35,000 bases of DNA from positions 1 through 35,000 of the forward strand of contig JACVTC010000324.1 of NCBI GenBank assembly GCA_016946835.1. Reading direction: 5' to 3'. Both the position numbers and the translations under genes were made by a program. This DNA is from Neocallimastix lanati (nom. inval.) (lineage: Eukaryota; Neocallimastigomycota; Neocallimastigomycetes; Neocallimastigales; Neocallimastigaceae). The notes below the pieces were generated by a model, which saw nothing but the letters and a program-made list of their open reading frames with translations, made no database searches and was not told where the DNA came from. This document shows positions 1 through 8,047 of this stretch, piece by piece. Within the stretch, counting starts at the first letter, position 1, and each line of letters begins with the position of its first letter.

Positions 1-64
1 TCGTTTCGTAAAAATAAAAGAACTAAAATGTACAATACATATAAATATATTTAGCTTTAGCAAT

Positions 65-69
65 AAAAA
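65..69 (-). terminator. Pol III stop, Leu-UAA
   Basis: T5 on the minus strand, 4 nt past the gene's 3' end. Confidence 0.75.
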
Positions 70-73
70 GAAC

Positions 74-156
74 TGCCAAGAGTGAGGTTCGAACTCACGC
101 CTCTTTCGAGACCGCATCTTAAGTGCGGCGCCTTAGACCGACTCGGCCATCTTGGC
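74..156 (-). tRNA. tRNA-Leu (UAA)
   Basis: Decodes UUA, typically a heavily used leucine codon in AT-rich genomes. Acceptor stem GCCAAGA/TCTTGGC with discriminator A. The anticodon loop CTTAAGA puts UAA at 119-121. A long variable arm gives 83 nt, as expected for a class II leucine tRNA. The B-box core GGTTCGA is replaced by the close variant AGTTCGA. It stands alone, with an A5 run (T5 on its own strand) directly downstream. Confidence 0.97.
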
Positions 157-422
157 TAAATATAAGTTTATTTTCTTTTTAATTTATTTTTAAGATCAGT
201 TTCTTTTCATTTAATTATTTTTTTAATTTAAAAAATTAATCTATAGCATATTATAATTTTATGGTACTATTAATGGAAAAATAAATTGATATATGTCTAA
301 ACGAACAAATAATAATAAAATTAATTATTAATGTTATAATAAATATAATTATATTAAGTATATGGATAAATTATGTTTAATGATATAGTATAATATTATT
401 AATAAAGATTATAAGTAAACTT

Positions 423-470
<48 letters not shown>

Positions 471-880
471 TATATGTATTTATTTATTTATGCTTTTTCA
501 GTTTTAAATTTTATAATTAATCTTATAATCTTATAATCTTATAATTTGAAATATCTATAAAATAAATTAATTATAATAAAATGTAATAATAAAAAATATT
601 TATATTTATATTTATATTTATAAGAATGCCAATGATTTTCTAAAGCATAAATAAAAAATATTTATTTTTAAATAATTATTATTATATAATTTTAATAAAA
701 GATCAAATATAATAGCATTACTAAGTATGAATAATGAATAAAATAGTAAATAAATAAAATATATAATAAAATAAAAATCTGTAACTAAAAATAATGTTGA
801 AATAATTATGTTATTGATATATATTATATGTACTTAGGATAAGTCTTTCTTTTCAACAGAATTCGGAAAAAACAACTAAG
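157..880. other. Gene-free spacer, Leu-UAA to Gly
   Basis: 724 bp between divergent Pol III units, so it holds the 5' flanks of both Leu-UAA and Gly. Contents: an (AAT)15 tract, three direct repeats of AATCTTAT near 520-545, an (ATATTT)-type run near 596-622, and unique AT-rich sequence. The last 60 bp are less AT-rich and contain GAATTCGG. Confidence 0.85.
425..469. repeat. (AAT)15 microsatellite, copy A
   Basis: Fifteen uninterrupted AAT units, one fewer than in copies B, C and D. Confidence 0.9.
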
Positions 881-951
881 GCATTGATGGTTTAGTGGTA
901 TAATTACCGCCTGCCACGCGGTAGACCCGGGTTCGATTCCCGGTCAATGCA
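881..951 (+). tRNA. tRNA-Gly (GCC)
   Basis: A 71-nt gene with a perfect 7-bp acceptor GCATTGA/TCAATGC and discriminator A. Stem ACCGC/GCGGT encloses loop CTGCCAC, so the anticodon is GCC (913-915), reading GGC and GGU. B box GGTTCGATTCC is canonical. tRNA-Thr begins only 3 nt downstream (spacer TTT), too short for a normal Pol III stop, so the two are probably one dicistronic transcript. A CAA trinucleotide starts at -8. Confidence 0.97.
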
Positions 952-954
952 TTT

Positions 955-1027
955 GCCTTCATGGCTCAGTCGGCAGAGCATCCCCCTAGTAAGGGGAAGG
1001 TCATCGGTTCGATTCCGATTGAAGGCA
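955..1027 (+). tRNA. tRNA-Thr (AGU)
   Basis: A 73-nt gene with acceptor GCCTTCA/TGAAGGC (one G-T pair near the inner end) and discriminator A. Stem TCCCC/GGGGA holds loop CTAGTAA, anticodon AGT at 988-990, whose A34 would be edited to inosine to read ACU, ACC and ACA. It is the downstream member of the Gly-Thr pair; the first T5 run after the pair is at 1031-1035. Confidence 0.97.
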
Positions 1028-1030
1028 TTA

Positions 1031-1035
1031 TTTTT
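1031..1035 (+). terminator. Pol III stop, Gly-Thr
   Basis: First T5 after the pair, 3 nt past Thr; backed up by T4 runs and a T13 further on. Confidence 0.75.
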
Positions 1036-1275
1036 ATTTTATTTTATTTTTTTTTTTTTAATTTCAAAAAGTAATATATAAATTAAATTTTTAATAATTA
1101 TTGCATTTCATCAGTGTATATGTTAATTTACAAAATTAGAAAAGTTGAATTTCATCTTATAATATTTTAACTTTTACATTTAATTAAATTATTTATAATG
1201 TTTTAACTTTCACATTTAATTAAATTATTTACAGTTTTAATTTATGTTCTATACAAGGAATTATTATTTATTACG

Positions 1276-1278
<3 letters not shown>

Positions 1279-1312
<34 letters not shown>
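1279..1312. repeat. Poly-T, 34 bases, copy A
   Basis: Two bases longer than the equivalents in B, C and D. Confidence 0.9.
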
Positions 1313-1314
<2 letters not shown>

Positions 1315-1650
1315 CTATTATGAATTAAATGATTTTCACACTAATATTTAAATAAATAAATAATTAATTACGCAATTATTAAAGTTAACATATACATTTT
1401 TAAAATAAAAATTAAAATAAATAAAATAATAAATATAAATATATATATATATATTTATAATTATTATATAATATATTTTAAACTTAAATATTACTAATTT
1501 TTTTAATTTAAATCAAAATTTCATTTTAACTTTAAATTGTATATTTGATATTAATTTAAAAATACCAAATGATAAAATCAAACTAAATTTTATTTTCTAT
1601 ATTTTTATGGGGTTGTTAGTTGTTTAAAAATAAATTTAAAAACAAGATAA

Positions 1651-1722
1651 GGCTCATTGGTCTAGTAGTATGATTCTCGCTTTGGGTGCGAGAGGTCCCG
1701 GGTTCAATTCCCGGATGAGCCC
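1651..1722 (+). tRNA. tRNA-Pro (UGG)
   Basis: A 72-nt gene with acceptor GGCTCAT/ATGAGCC and discriminator C, the usual eukaryotic proline identity base. Stem CTCGC/GCGAG and loop TTTGGGT give anticodon UGG (1683-1685), suited to CCA. It stands alone with a T6 stop four bases downstream and a CAA trinucleotide starting at -8. It is the only proline isoacceptor in the unit. Confidence 0.97.
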
Positions 1723-2075
1723 CTCTTTTTTAATTTTGACTTTTTATAATAGTTATTACTTTTATAAATTCATTTTTAAAATCTACTGATAATTAGTATC
1801 AGAATTTAAATAAAAGAGCGAAGCAAAAATATTTTGAAAAAAAGTAATAAATGTATTAAAATATTAATTTTATTCATAATTTTAGCAATATTTTATAATT
1901 TAAATAATAAATATATATAAATATAAATAAATATCTAAAATATAATTAATTAATACAAATAAAGGAATAAATACTATCTTAAAATCATATATTAATAATA
2001 AATTTAAACACTTATCAATTATATTAAATTGTAAGGTATACAAGAATATTATATATTTAATAATTTACTAAATAT
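1723..2075. other. Gene-free spacer, Pro to Gln
   Basis: 353 bp of unique AT-rich sequence after the Pro stop; I see no repeat tract or gene. Confidence 0.8.
1726..1731 (+). terminator. Pol III stop, Pro
   Basis: T6, 3 nt past the gene. Confidence 0.75.
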
Positions 2076-2147
2076 GGTTCTATAGTGTAGCGGTTAGCAC
2101 ATTGGACTTTGAATCCAATAACTCGAGTTCAAATCTCGATAGGACCT
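2076..2147 (+). tRNA. tRNA-Gln (UUG)
   Basis: A 72-nt gene with the acceptor start GGTTCTATAGTGTAG typical of eukaryotic cytosolic tRNA-Gln and discriminator U. Loop CTTTGAA in stem TTGGA/TCCAA gives anticodon TTG at 2109-2111, reading CAA. The T-loop segment AGTTCAAATCT departs from the consensus B box more than its neighbours but keeps the TTCAA core. A T5 stop lies 2 nt downstream. Confidence 0.96.
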
Positions 2148-2149
2148 AA

Positions 2150-2154
2150 TTTTT
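2150..2154 (+). terminator. Pol III stop, Gln
   Basis: T5, 2 nt past the gene. Confidence 0.75.
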
Positions 2155-2342
2155 AATTATATTTTTAACAATTTTTAACAATTTTAACAATTTTAAAAAT
2201 TACTAAATATTAATATATTAACTTTTATTTTTATCTTTATCTTTAGTTTTTTAGCATTTAATAATAATAATATTTTTTGTAAAAAAAAAAAAAAAGAAAA
2301 TATTCTAATAAAAATAAAATTATATTGTTAATAAAAAAAATG

Positions 2343-2347
2343 AAAAA
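2343..2347 (-). terminator. Pol III stop, Asp
   Basis: T5 on the minus strand, 6 nt past the gene. Confidence 0.75.
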
Positions 2348-2353
2348 GGCTTA

Positions 2354-2425
2354 CTCCCAGGCGGGGAATTGAACCCCGGTCTCCCGCGTGACAGGCGGGG
2401 ATACTCACCACTATACTACCTGGGA
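2354..2425 (-). tRNA. tRNA-Asp (GUC)
   Basis: A 72-nt gene starting TCCCAGGTAGTATAGTGG, a classic eukaryotic tRNA-Asp opening, with acceptor TCCCAGG/CCTGGGA and discriminator G. Stem CCCGC/GCGGG holds CTGTCAC, anticodon GTC (390-392 past 2000). It is a lone minus-strand gene inside a run of plus-strand genes. A5 at 2343-2347 supplies the Pol III stop. Confidence 0.97.
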
Positions 2426-3300
2426 TGGCTTTAATTATTTTTTGATCTTATTTTGTCATATACACTATGTCACCGAATTTTAAAGTATGATCATGTAATT
2501 AAAGCATTTAATTAGAATTTAGAATTTCATTAAATAAAATATATTCAATATAAATTTATTTCAACATTTAAATCATGTTATACTTATTTAATTGTATTTT
2601 GTACTTAAATTTAATTGTATTTTGTACTTAATTTTAAAGATAAAGATTTTTATGAAAACTTAATTTTTTATTTTTATTATTTTAATAAATATATATAAAT
2701 ATATATAAATTAAATATATAATATTTATAAATATTAAGAATTAATCAATAAAACATACTATAATATTGAAATTAAAATAAATATTATATTATTCAATTAT
2801 TTAATATTATATAATCAAAAATGTATAATTCATTTTAATTATTTGCTTTTGACTTTTTTTTATTTTTATTTTTATTGCTTTCTTTTATTTTATTTATTAT
2901 TTTATTTATTATTTTATTTATTATTTTATTTATTATTTTATTTATTATTTTATTTTATTTTTATTTTTATTTTTATTTTTATTTTTATTTTTATTTTTAT
3001 TTTTATTTTTATTTTTATTTTTATTTTTATTTTTATTTTTATTTTTATTTTTATTTTTATTTTTATTTTTATTTTTATTTTTAATATATTGTATTCGAGT
3101 TTAAATGATATTTAATTGTTAATTAATTATTTCATTTTCAGTTGAATAATAATTCATAAATTTAATTTTTATCTCCATAATTATTTATAAATTTATTTTT
3201 AAAAATTTTTTTCATAAATACTACATAAAAACAAAAATTATTTTATAACCATTTGATTTTTAGTAGTACAAGATTTATTCTTAATTTTAATCATAGGCAA
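2426..3300. other. Gene-free spacer, Asp to Ile
   Basis: 875 bp with divergent genes on its sides (Asp minus, Ile plus). Two direct copies of AATTGTATTTTGTACTTA near 2590-2632, then the length-variable T-rich tract at 2854-3082. Reading frames through that tract encode only Phe/Ile/Tyr/Leu runs and are not genes. Confidence 0.85.
2854..3082. repeat. Compound T-rich tract (12-mer then 6-mer), copy A
   Basis: About five ATTTTATTTATT dodecamers followed by roughly twenty ATTTTT hexamers. In copy A the hexamer block is uninterrupted. Confidence 0.9.
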
Positions 3301-3374
3301 GCTCTGTTAGCTCAGTCGGTTAGAGCGTGGTGCTAATAACGCCAAGGTCGCAGGTTCGACCCCTGCACAGAGCA
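3301..3374 (+). tRNA. tRNA-Ile (AAU), plus-strand copy
   Basis: A 74-nt gene with acceptor GCTCTGT/ACAGAGC and discriminator A. Stem TGGTG/CGCCA contains one T-G pair and holds loop CTAATAA, anticodon AAT at 3335-3337. A34 is a eukaryotic trait for isoleucine; inosine would cover AUU, AUC and AUA. Lys-CUU follows after a 16-nt spacer without T5. The same gene pair recurs on the opposite strand at 9035-9189. Confidence 0.97.
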
Positions 3375-3390
3375 AACTGAATGTAAAATT

Positions 3391-3463
3391 GCCCGGCTAG
3401 CTCAATCGGTAGAGCGTGAGACTCTTAATCTCAAGGTTGTGGGTTCGACCCCCACGTTGGGCG
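3391..3463 (+). tRNA. tRNA-Lys (CUU), plus-strand copy
   Basis: A 73-nt gene with acceptor GCCCGGC/GTTGGGC (two G-T pairs) and discriminator G. Stem TGAGA/TCTCA holds CTCTTAA, anticodon CTT at 3424-3426, reading AAG. B box GGTTCGACCCC. It is the downstream member of the Ile-Lys pair and is followed by T6 at 3467-3472. Confidence 0.97.
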
Positions 3464-3466
3464 ATA

Positions 3467-3472
3467 TTTTTT
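3467..3472 (+). terminator. Pol III stop, Ile-Lys pair
   Basis: T6, 3 nt past Lys-CUU; no T5 between Ile and Lys. Confidence 0.75.
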
Positions 3473-3514
3473 GGTAGTATTCTTTTAATCAAATAGCCTA
3501 AGTATATATAAATA

Positions 3515-3673
3515 TTTTAATTAAACTACTTTTTAATGTATATATATATATATATATATATTTTAATTAAACTACTTTTAATATATATATATAATATATA
3601 TTTTAATTAAACTACTTTTAATATATATATATAATATATATTTTAATTAAACTACTTTTTAATATATATATAT
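3515..3673. repeat. Four-copy minisatellite, about 41 bp, copy A
   Basis: Four copies of TTTTAATTAAACTACTTTT, each followed by an (AT)n segment of slightly different length. The core is well preserved while the AT arm varies within the array, yet the total length is the same in all three units. Confidence 0.88.
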
Positions 3674-4217
3674 GTTTTAATGATAAATCAATATTTATAT
3701 ATATAATAAATAATAAGTTATGACTAACCACTAGTTTCATAAATTAAATTTTAAATTTGAACTATATAATATATATATTTTTATTTTTATAAATTACATA
3801 TATATATAATATTTTTCTTATTATATATAAATATATATATATTAATGAAATATTAAATAAATAAATTGTATATTGTTATTAATTGAAAATATTTAATATG
3901 ATAACTATAATTTTATAACATTTAAAATTTTAATACAATGAATTATTTTTAATTTAAAATTAATTTGTCTAATGTTTATTTTAATATTAATATTTATTTT
4001 GATATTAATATTTATTTTGATATTAAAATTTACTAATATCTTAAAATAGATATTAATTATTATGAATTATCAAATTTTAAACTTAAACAATATATTTAAA
4101 TAAATTAATATATTTTCTTATTTAAGAAAATTTAAAAACAAAAAATAATAAATAATATATATATATAAAATTTTTTTTTATCATAAGAATTTCCAAAAAT
4201 TATTAAGTAATATAACG

Positions 4218-4249
<32 letters not shown>
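4218..4249. repeat. Poly-A, 32 bases, copy A
   Basis: Upstream of Lys-UUU; grows by one base in each successive copy. Confidence 0.9.
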
Positions 4250-4252
<3 letters not shown>

Positions 4253-4283
4253 AAAGCAGGAAAAAACAAAGCCAGAAAGCGTA

Positions 4284-4356
4284 GCCCTGTTAGCTCAGTT
4301 GGTAGAGCGTGCGGCTTTTAACCGCAAGGTCGGGGGTTCGAGCCCCCCATAGGGCG
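4284..4356 (+). tRNA. tRNA-Lys (UUU)
   Basis: A 73-nt gene with acceptor GCCCTGT/ATAGGGC and discriminator G. Stem TGCGG/CCGCA and loop CTTTTAA give anticodon TTT at 4317-4319, reading AAA. Only two bases separate it from tRNA-Asn, the tightest pair in the unit, so joint transcription and processing are almost required. The AAAAAACAA-rich stretch at 4259-4269 lies 14 nt upstream. Confidence 0.97.
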
Positions 4357-4358
4357 TA

Positions 4359-4432
4359 GCTCTTATGGCGCAATTGGCTAGCGCGTTCGGCTGTTAACCG
4401 AGAGGTTGGTGGTTCAAGCCCACCTAGGAGCG
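4359..4432 (+). tRNA. tRNA-Asn (GUU)
   Basis: A 74-nt gene with acceptor GCTCTTA/TAGGAGC (one T-G pair) and discriminator G. Stem TTCGG/CCGAG with one T-G pair holds CTGTTAA, anticodon GTT at 4393-4395. It begins 2 nt after Lys-UUU; the shared T6 stop is at 4437-4442. It supplies all asparagine decoding encoded in this unit. Confidence 0.97.
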
Positions 4433-4436
4433 TTTC

Positions 4437-4442
4437 TTTTTT
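4437..4442 (+). terminator. Pol III stop, Lys-Asn pair
   Basis: T6, preceded by TTTC, 4 nt past Asn. Confidence 0.75.
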
Positions 4443-4502
4443 ATTATTTTCATAAAATAATATTGTATTTATTAATTTTTTACAATTTAAAGCACTAAAT
4501 TA

Positions 4503-4508
<6 letters not shown>

Positions 4509-4562
<54 letters not shown>
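4509..4562. repeat. Poly-T, 54 bases, copy A
   Basis: The longest homopolymer of the unit, in the convergent Asn-Ala spacer. Confidence 0.9.
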
Positions 4563-4569
<7 letters not shown>

Positions 4570-4685
4570 ATATATTTATCATTGAATTAATAAATAATTT
4601 ATTATTATTCGTTGTATTTTATGAGATAAAAAAGATTTATATAAAAATATAAAAAATATAAAAAAAATAAAAAAATATTAATATT

Positions 4686-4747
4686 AAAAATAAAAATAAA
4701 AATAAAAATAAAAATAAAAATAAAAATAAAAAATAAAAAATAAAAAT
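4686..4747. repeat. (AAAAAT)n hexamer tract, copy A
   Basis: About ten units, the last ones slightly shifted; the complement of the ATTTTT hexamer in the Asp-Ile spacer. Length is constant among copies. Confidence 0.85.
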
Positions 4748-4893
4748 ATTGTATTGCTATTGACTATATTATTTATTAAAGTAAAATAATTATTAAATGT
4801 TGTCTTTTACGTAGTAAATTATTATACCATTATATTAAAATGAATAAAATAATTTATTTTATATTTTACTAACCTATAATTATTAATTTAAAT

Positions 4894-4901
4894 AAAAAAA
4901 A
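4894..4901 (-). terminator. Pol III stop, Ala
   Basis: T8 on the minus strand; a weaker T4 directly abuts the gene at 4910-4913. Confidence 0.65.
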
Positions 4902-4913
4902 TAAGGTTCAAAA

Positions 4914-4986
4914 TGGAGAATCCGGGCGTCGATCCCGGTGCCTCTCGCATGCTAAGCGAGCGCTCTACCATTTGAGCTAATTCCCC
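4914..4986 (-). tRNA. tRNA-Ala (AGC)
   Basis: A 73-nt gene with acceptor GGGGAAT/ATTCTCC and discriminator A. Its pairing includes a G-T at position 3 (G3-U70), the alanine identity determinant used by alanyl-tRNA synthetase. Stem CTCGC/GCGAG holds TTAGCAT, anticodon AGC at 4951-4953. A T4 run follows directly and a T8 run about 12 nt further. A CAA trinucleotide starts at -7 on its own strand. Confidence 0.97.
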
Positions 4987-5466
4987 TTCTTTGATAATAT
5001 TTCTATGTTGTCTATACTTGTGGTACGAAGTAAATTTATAATTTTATTATTATTATTATTGTTATTATTATCATTATTATCATTATTATCATTATTATCA
5101 TTACTTTCATATTATCATTATTATTATTACTATCACTATTATTGTTATTATTGTTATAAATATTATTATAATTGTTATTAATATTATTATTATTTTTATT
5201 ATTTAATTTTGGTATAAGTTGTTTTTATCTATTTAATTTTTTATCTAAATAAATTAAAATTGTAATTTTTATAATTTTTATTACTTTTAAGATTGTATTT
5301 AATTTTTGTAATTTTTATTACTTTTAAGATTGTATTTAATTTTTATAATTTTTATTACTTTTAATAATGTATTTATTTTTAATTAATTATATAAAAGAAA
5401 AGTCTAATATAAAATAAGCAAATAAATAATGTTAATAATTAATACTTAAATTTCACATAATAAATA

Positions 5467-5526
5467 ATATATTATATATATTATATATATTATATATATT
5501 ATATATATTATATATATTATATATTT
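5467..5526. repeat. TATATATTAT decamer tract, copy A
   Basis: About six near-perfect 10-bp units, strongly self-complementary and so able to form cruciforms or slipped structures. Confidence 0.87.
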
Positions 5527-5649
5527 TATGTATTCTATATATTCTATAATAAATAATATATCTAAAAATTGTATAATTAAGTAAATAAATATTTTAAACT
5601 ATTTCTATTTGACATATTCATTAAAGAAACAAAAAAAAAGAAAAAACCT

Positions 5650-5654
5650 AAAAA
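5650..5654 (-). terminator. Pol III stop, His
   Basis: T5 on the minus strand, 1 nt past the gene, with a T6 just beyond. Confidence 0.75.
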
Positions 5655-5655
5655 G

Positions 5656-5728
5656 TGCCGTTCCCAGGATTCGAACCTGGGTCGAGTCGGCCACAACGAC
5701 TTATACTAAACCACTATACGAGAACGGC
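5656..5728 (-). tRNA. tRNA-His (GUG)
   Basis: Acceptor GCCGTTC/GAACGGC with discriminator A, stem AGTCG/CGACT and loop TTGTGGC, anticodon GTG at 5692-5694. The genomic base at -1 happens to be G on this strand; in eukaryotes the required G-1 is normally added after transcription, so the coincidence need not matter. A lone gene with a T5 then a T6 run downstream. Confidence 0.97.
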
Positions 5729-6084
5729 CAAAATCACTTTATTTATATAAGTTTGAAAAGTATAAATTCAATATAGATTAACATTAAATAATAGTAATTA
5801 TTTTACTAATTTCATATTTATATATAAAAAATTTCTTGACAATTTGATAATAATTTTAATTTAATAATTATTAGAAATCTGAATTTTGATAATAAATTTT
5901 CATTAAAATATTAAACATTATTAAAATTAATAATAATATTAACCTTTAATTTTTTTTTTTTTAATTTCATATTATTTTTAATATTAATAAATTTAATAAA
6001 TAAATAAATATATATAAAAGTACTATTAAATGAATAAATACTGAAAACGCATAAAAATTAAAAATTTAAAAAATTAAATAAAAA
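5729..6084. other. Gene-free spacer, His to Phe
   Basis: 356 bp of unique AT-rich sequence with one T12 run near 5950; no gene-like signal. Confidence 0.8.
6080..6084 (-). terminator. Pol III stop, Tyr-Phe pair
   Basis: T5 on the minus strand, directly past Phe. Confidence 0.75.
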
Positions 6085-6157
6085 TGCGACCTCCGTGGCT
6101 TGAACACGGGACCTTTAGATCTTCAGTCTAACGCTCTCCCAGCTGAGCTAAGGTCGC
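6085..6157 (-). tRNA. tRNA-Phe (GAA)
   Basis: A 73-nt gene with a perfect acceptor GCGACCT/AGGTCGC and discriminator A. Stem TTAGA/TCTAA and loop CTGAAGA give anticodon GAA at 6122-6124. On the minus strand it lies 11 nt downstream of tRNA-Tyr with no T4 run between them, so it is probably the second cistron of a Tyr-Phe transcript ending at the T5 of 6080-6084. Confidence 0.97.
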
Positions 6158-6168
6158 TAAATTTTAAA

Positions 6169-6253
6169 TCCTTCGAACCGGAGTCGAACCAGTGACATGT
6201 TGATTACTATATAATTCTACAGTCAACCGCTCTACCAACTGAGCTATCGAAGG
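6169..6253 (-). tRNA. tRNA-Tyr (GUA) with a 12-nt intron
   Basis: An 85-nt gene: 73 nt of mature tRNA plus a 12-nt intron (genomic 6205-6216) between positions 37 and 38, the canonical eukaryotic site. Acceptor CCTTCGA/TCGAAGG with the eukaryotic C1-G72 tyrosine identity pair and discriminator A. Stem GTTGA/TCAAC; anticodon GTA at 6218-6220. It is the only interrupted tRNA in the unit, so splicing endonuclease and ligase are needed for this gene alone here. Upstream cistron of the Tyr-Phe pair; CAA starts at -6. Confidence 0.96.
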
Positions 6254-7057
6254 ATCTTGTAAAATTATGCCAGAGAACCAATATAAAATATACTTATTAT
6301 ATGTTAAACATAAAACTCTAGATTTTTAAAGAATATATTTTAATATATATCATAAAATGGATACAATTTAATGGTTTAATAATATCATTAATAAATATTT
6401 ATATTTTAAATAAAAAATTATAATTAAGTACTTTAATTTATAAATTTATATATTATATTAAAAAAAAAAATTTTTTTCAGAAATTTAATTAAAATATTTT
6501 TATTAAATTAATTAATAGGTTTACATATAAATATAATATCATGAATTATAAATAGCTATAAAAATAGATAAATTTTTTATAATTGAAAATATTACTATTT
6601 TCTATATTGTATTTATAAGTATTAATATTATTTATGAATTTTAATTAAAATATTTATTATATAATTATATATTGATATACGCATTTCTTTATATTGTAAT
6701 TAAAACTTAAATACATTACTATTATTATTTTATGTCTTTGTTTTTATTATTTTTTTTTAAAATATTTATTTATATTTTTAATTTTTCGTTATTTATTAAT
6801 TTTGATTATCATAACTTTTATTATTAATTTAAGAATTTTTAAAATTTCGTCTAATACTTTAAAAATTGCTTACATATATATTTTATTATAACTAAATAAA
6901 AAATAAATAAAATATAAATTATAAATAATATATAACATTTTTATATCTTAATTTATCATTACCATTAAATTATTTATTATTTGTATTAATAGAAATAAAA
7001 AAATAAAAATAAAAAAAAAAAAGAACGAAATATTGATACCAAAATTTAGTAAAAAAG
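6254..7057. other. Gene-free spacer, Tyr to Leu-AAG
   Basis: 804 bp without a notable tandem tract, the largest repeat-poor spacer in the unit. It includes an A10T7 junction near 6460-6477, which could fold back. Nothing resembling a gene. Confidence 0.8.
7051..7056 (-). terminator. Pol III stop, Leu-AAG
   Basis: T6 on the minus strand, 1 nt past the gene. Confidence 0.75.
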
Positions 7058-7140
7058 TGAACAGAGTGGGATTCGAACCCACGCCTACGAATAGATCACG
7101 GCCTTAACGTGACGCCTTAGACCAACTCGGCCATCTGTCC
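7058..7140 (-). tRNA. tRNA-Leu (AAG)
   Basis: An 83-nt class II gene with acceptor GGACAGA/TCTGTTC (one G-T pair) and discriminator A. Stem TCACG/CGTGA holds TTAAGGC, anticodon AAG at 7103-7105, with A34 read as inosine for the CUN box. It shares the D-arm opening TGGCCGAGT with Leu-UAA. A T6 run starts immediately 3' of the gene. Confidence 0.97.
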
Positions 7141-7350
7141 AAGTTAATAATTTTTAATTGAAATTTTCTTTTCTACCAATACTAAATTATCATTATATGA
7201 TAATAATGTTATCAATGATATATACTATGCTAAAATTATTAACTAAATAATATAAATAGTAAATAGTGCAATTAATCATAATCGATTTTAATTTTATTAG
7301 TAAATACTATATATGTATTTAAATTTTAATTTAATTTAATCAAAATCTAG

Positions 7351-7367
7351 AAAAAAAAAGATCAAAA
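7351..7367 (-). terminator. Pol III stop, Glu
   Basis: A T4 (7364-7367) then a T9 (7351-7359) on the minus strand; the second is the likely efficient stop. Confidence 0.65.
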
Positions 7368-7371
7368 GTAA

Positions 7372-7443
7372 TTCCGCATCGGGGAATCGAACCCCGGCCG
7401 CCACGGTGAAAGCGTGGAATCCTAGCCACTGGACCAATGCGGA
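7372..7443 (-). tRNA. tRNA-Glu (UUC)
   Basis: A 72-nt gene with acceptor TCCGCAT/ATGCGGA and discriminator A. Stem CCACG/CGTGG holds CTTTCAC, anticodon TTC at 7408-7410, reading GAA. The nearest stops are a T4 at 7364-7367 and a T9 at 7351-7359. Two overlapping-phase CAA triplets start at -8 and -5 upstream. Confidence 0.97.
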
Positions 7444-8010
7444 TCTTGTTGTTTTAAACTTTCATTTCTTGCTTTTTTATTATATCTTTGTAGTGCAAAA
7501 TTTTTCAATAGGTTAGGATTATTAATTTTATTATTAATATTATTAAATTATTAATATTACTAAATTATTACATTTTTTCTTAAATTTTATATAATTAAAC
7601 TTTACATTATTTAAATTAATTGTTTAAAGTTATTTATTAATATCTTTTCATTTTTTTTTTCTTATTTAAATTTTTATTTATCTAGTATTATTTTATTTAT
7701 ATTTTTATTTTTTCTTTTTTTTTTTATTTTTTAATTTTCTTTTTTCATTTTTGTCTTTATTTAATAAATAATATTTTTCAAGTTAATTGTAATACTTAAA
7801 AGTGAATTTGTTTGATTCAATATAATCTTAGCAAAACTTCTAAATATAATTTATAATATTAATAAATTAATATATATGCATTTCAATGTACTTAATTTAA
7901 TATTTATTATTAATAATAAATAATTATTTTTAATTTTATTTCATTCTTAAATTAGTTTTGAAAATAACAAATATATATATATATATATATATTACTATTA
8001 TTTTATAATG

Positions 8011-8047
<37 letters not shown>

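Larger units (their letters stand above)
1028..1650. other. Gene-free spacer, Thr to Pro
   Basis: Contains the T13 and T34 homopolymers and two imperfect direct copies of a roughly 35-bp segment (TTTTAACTTT-CACATTTAATTAAATTATTTA type, about 1166-1232). An (AT)n stretch lies at 1440-1453. No gene-like signal. Confidence 0.8.
3464..4283. other. Gene-free spacer, Lys-CUU to Lys-UUU
   Basis: Holds the four-copy minisatellite (3515-3673), several (AT)n runs, a triplicated TTTATTTTGATATTAATA-like motif near 3975-4025 and the A32 run. The final 24 bp before Lys-UUU are less AT-rich. Confidence 0.85.
4433..4913. other. Gene-free spacer, Asn to Ala
   Basis: 481 bp between convergent genes, so it holds 3' ends only: the T54 run, a T-poor (AAAAAT)n tract, and the Ala stop. 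Confidence 0.85.
4987..5655. other. Gene-free spacer, Ala to His
   Basis: Contains a TTATTATCA repeat region (5045-5150), about three copies of a 36-bp repeat with core TTTTTATTACTTTTAAGATT (5271-5373) and the TATATATTAT decamer tract (5467-5526). Both flanking genes run on the minus strand. Confidence 0.85.

Noticed and set aside
2843-3115. Open frame of Phe/Ile/Tyr/Leu repeats, with equivalents at 13848-14110 and 24867-25132
   Set aside because: It is the translation of the T-rich hexamer and dodecamer tract. The frame content changes between copies with tract length and there is no other coding signal.
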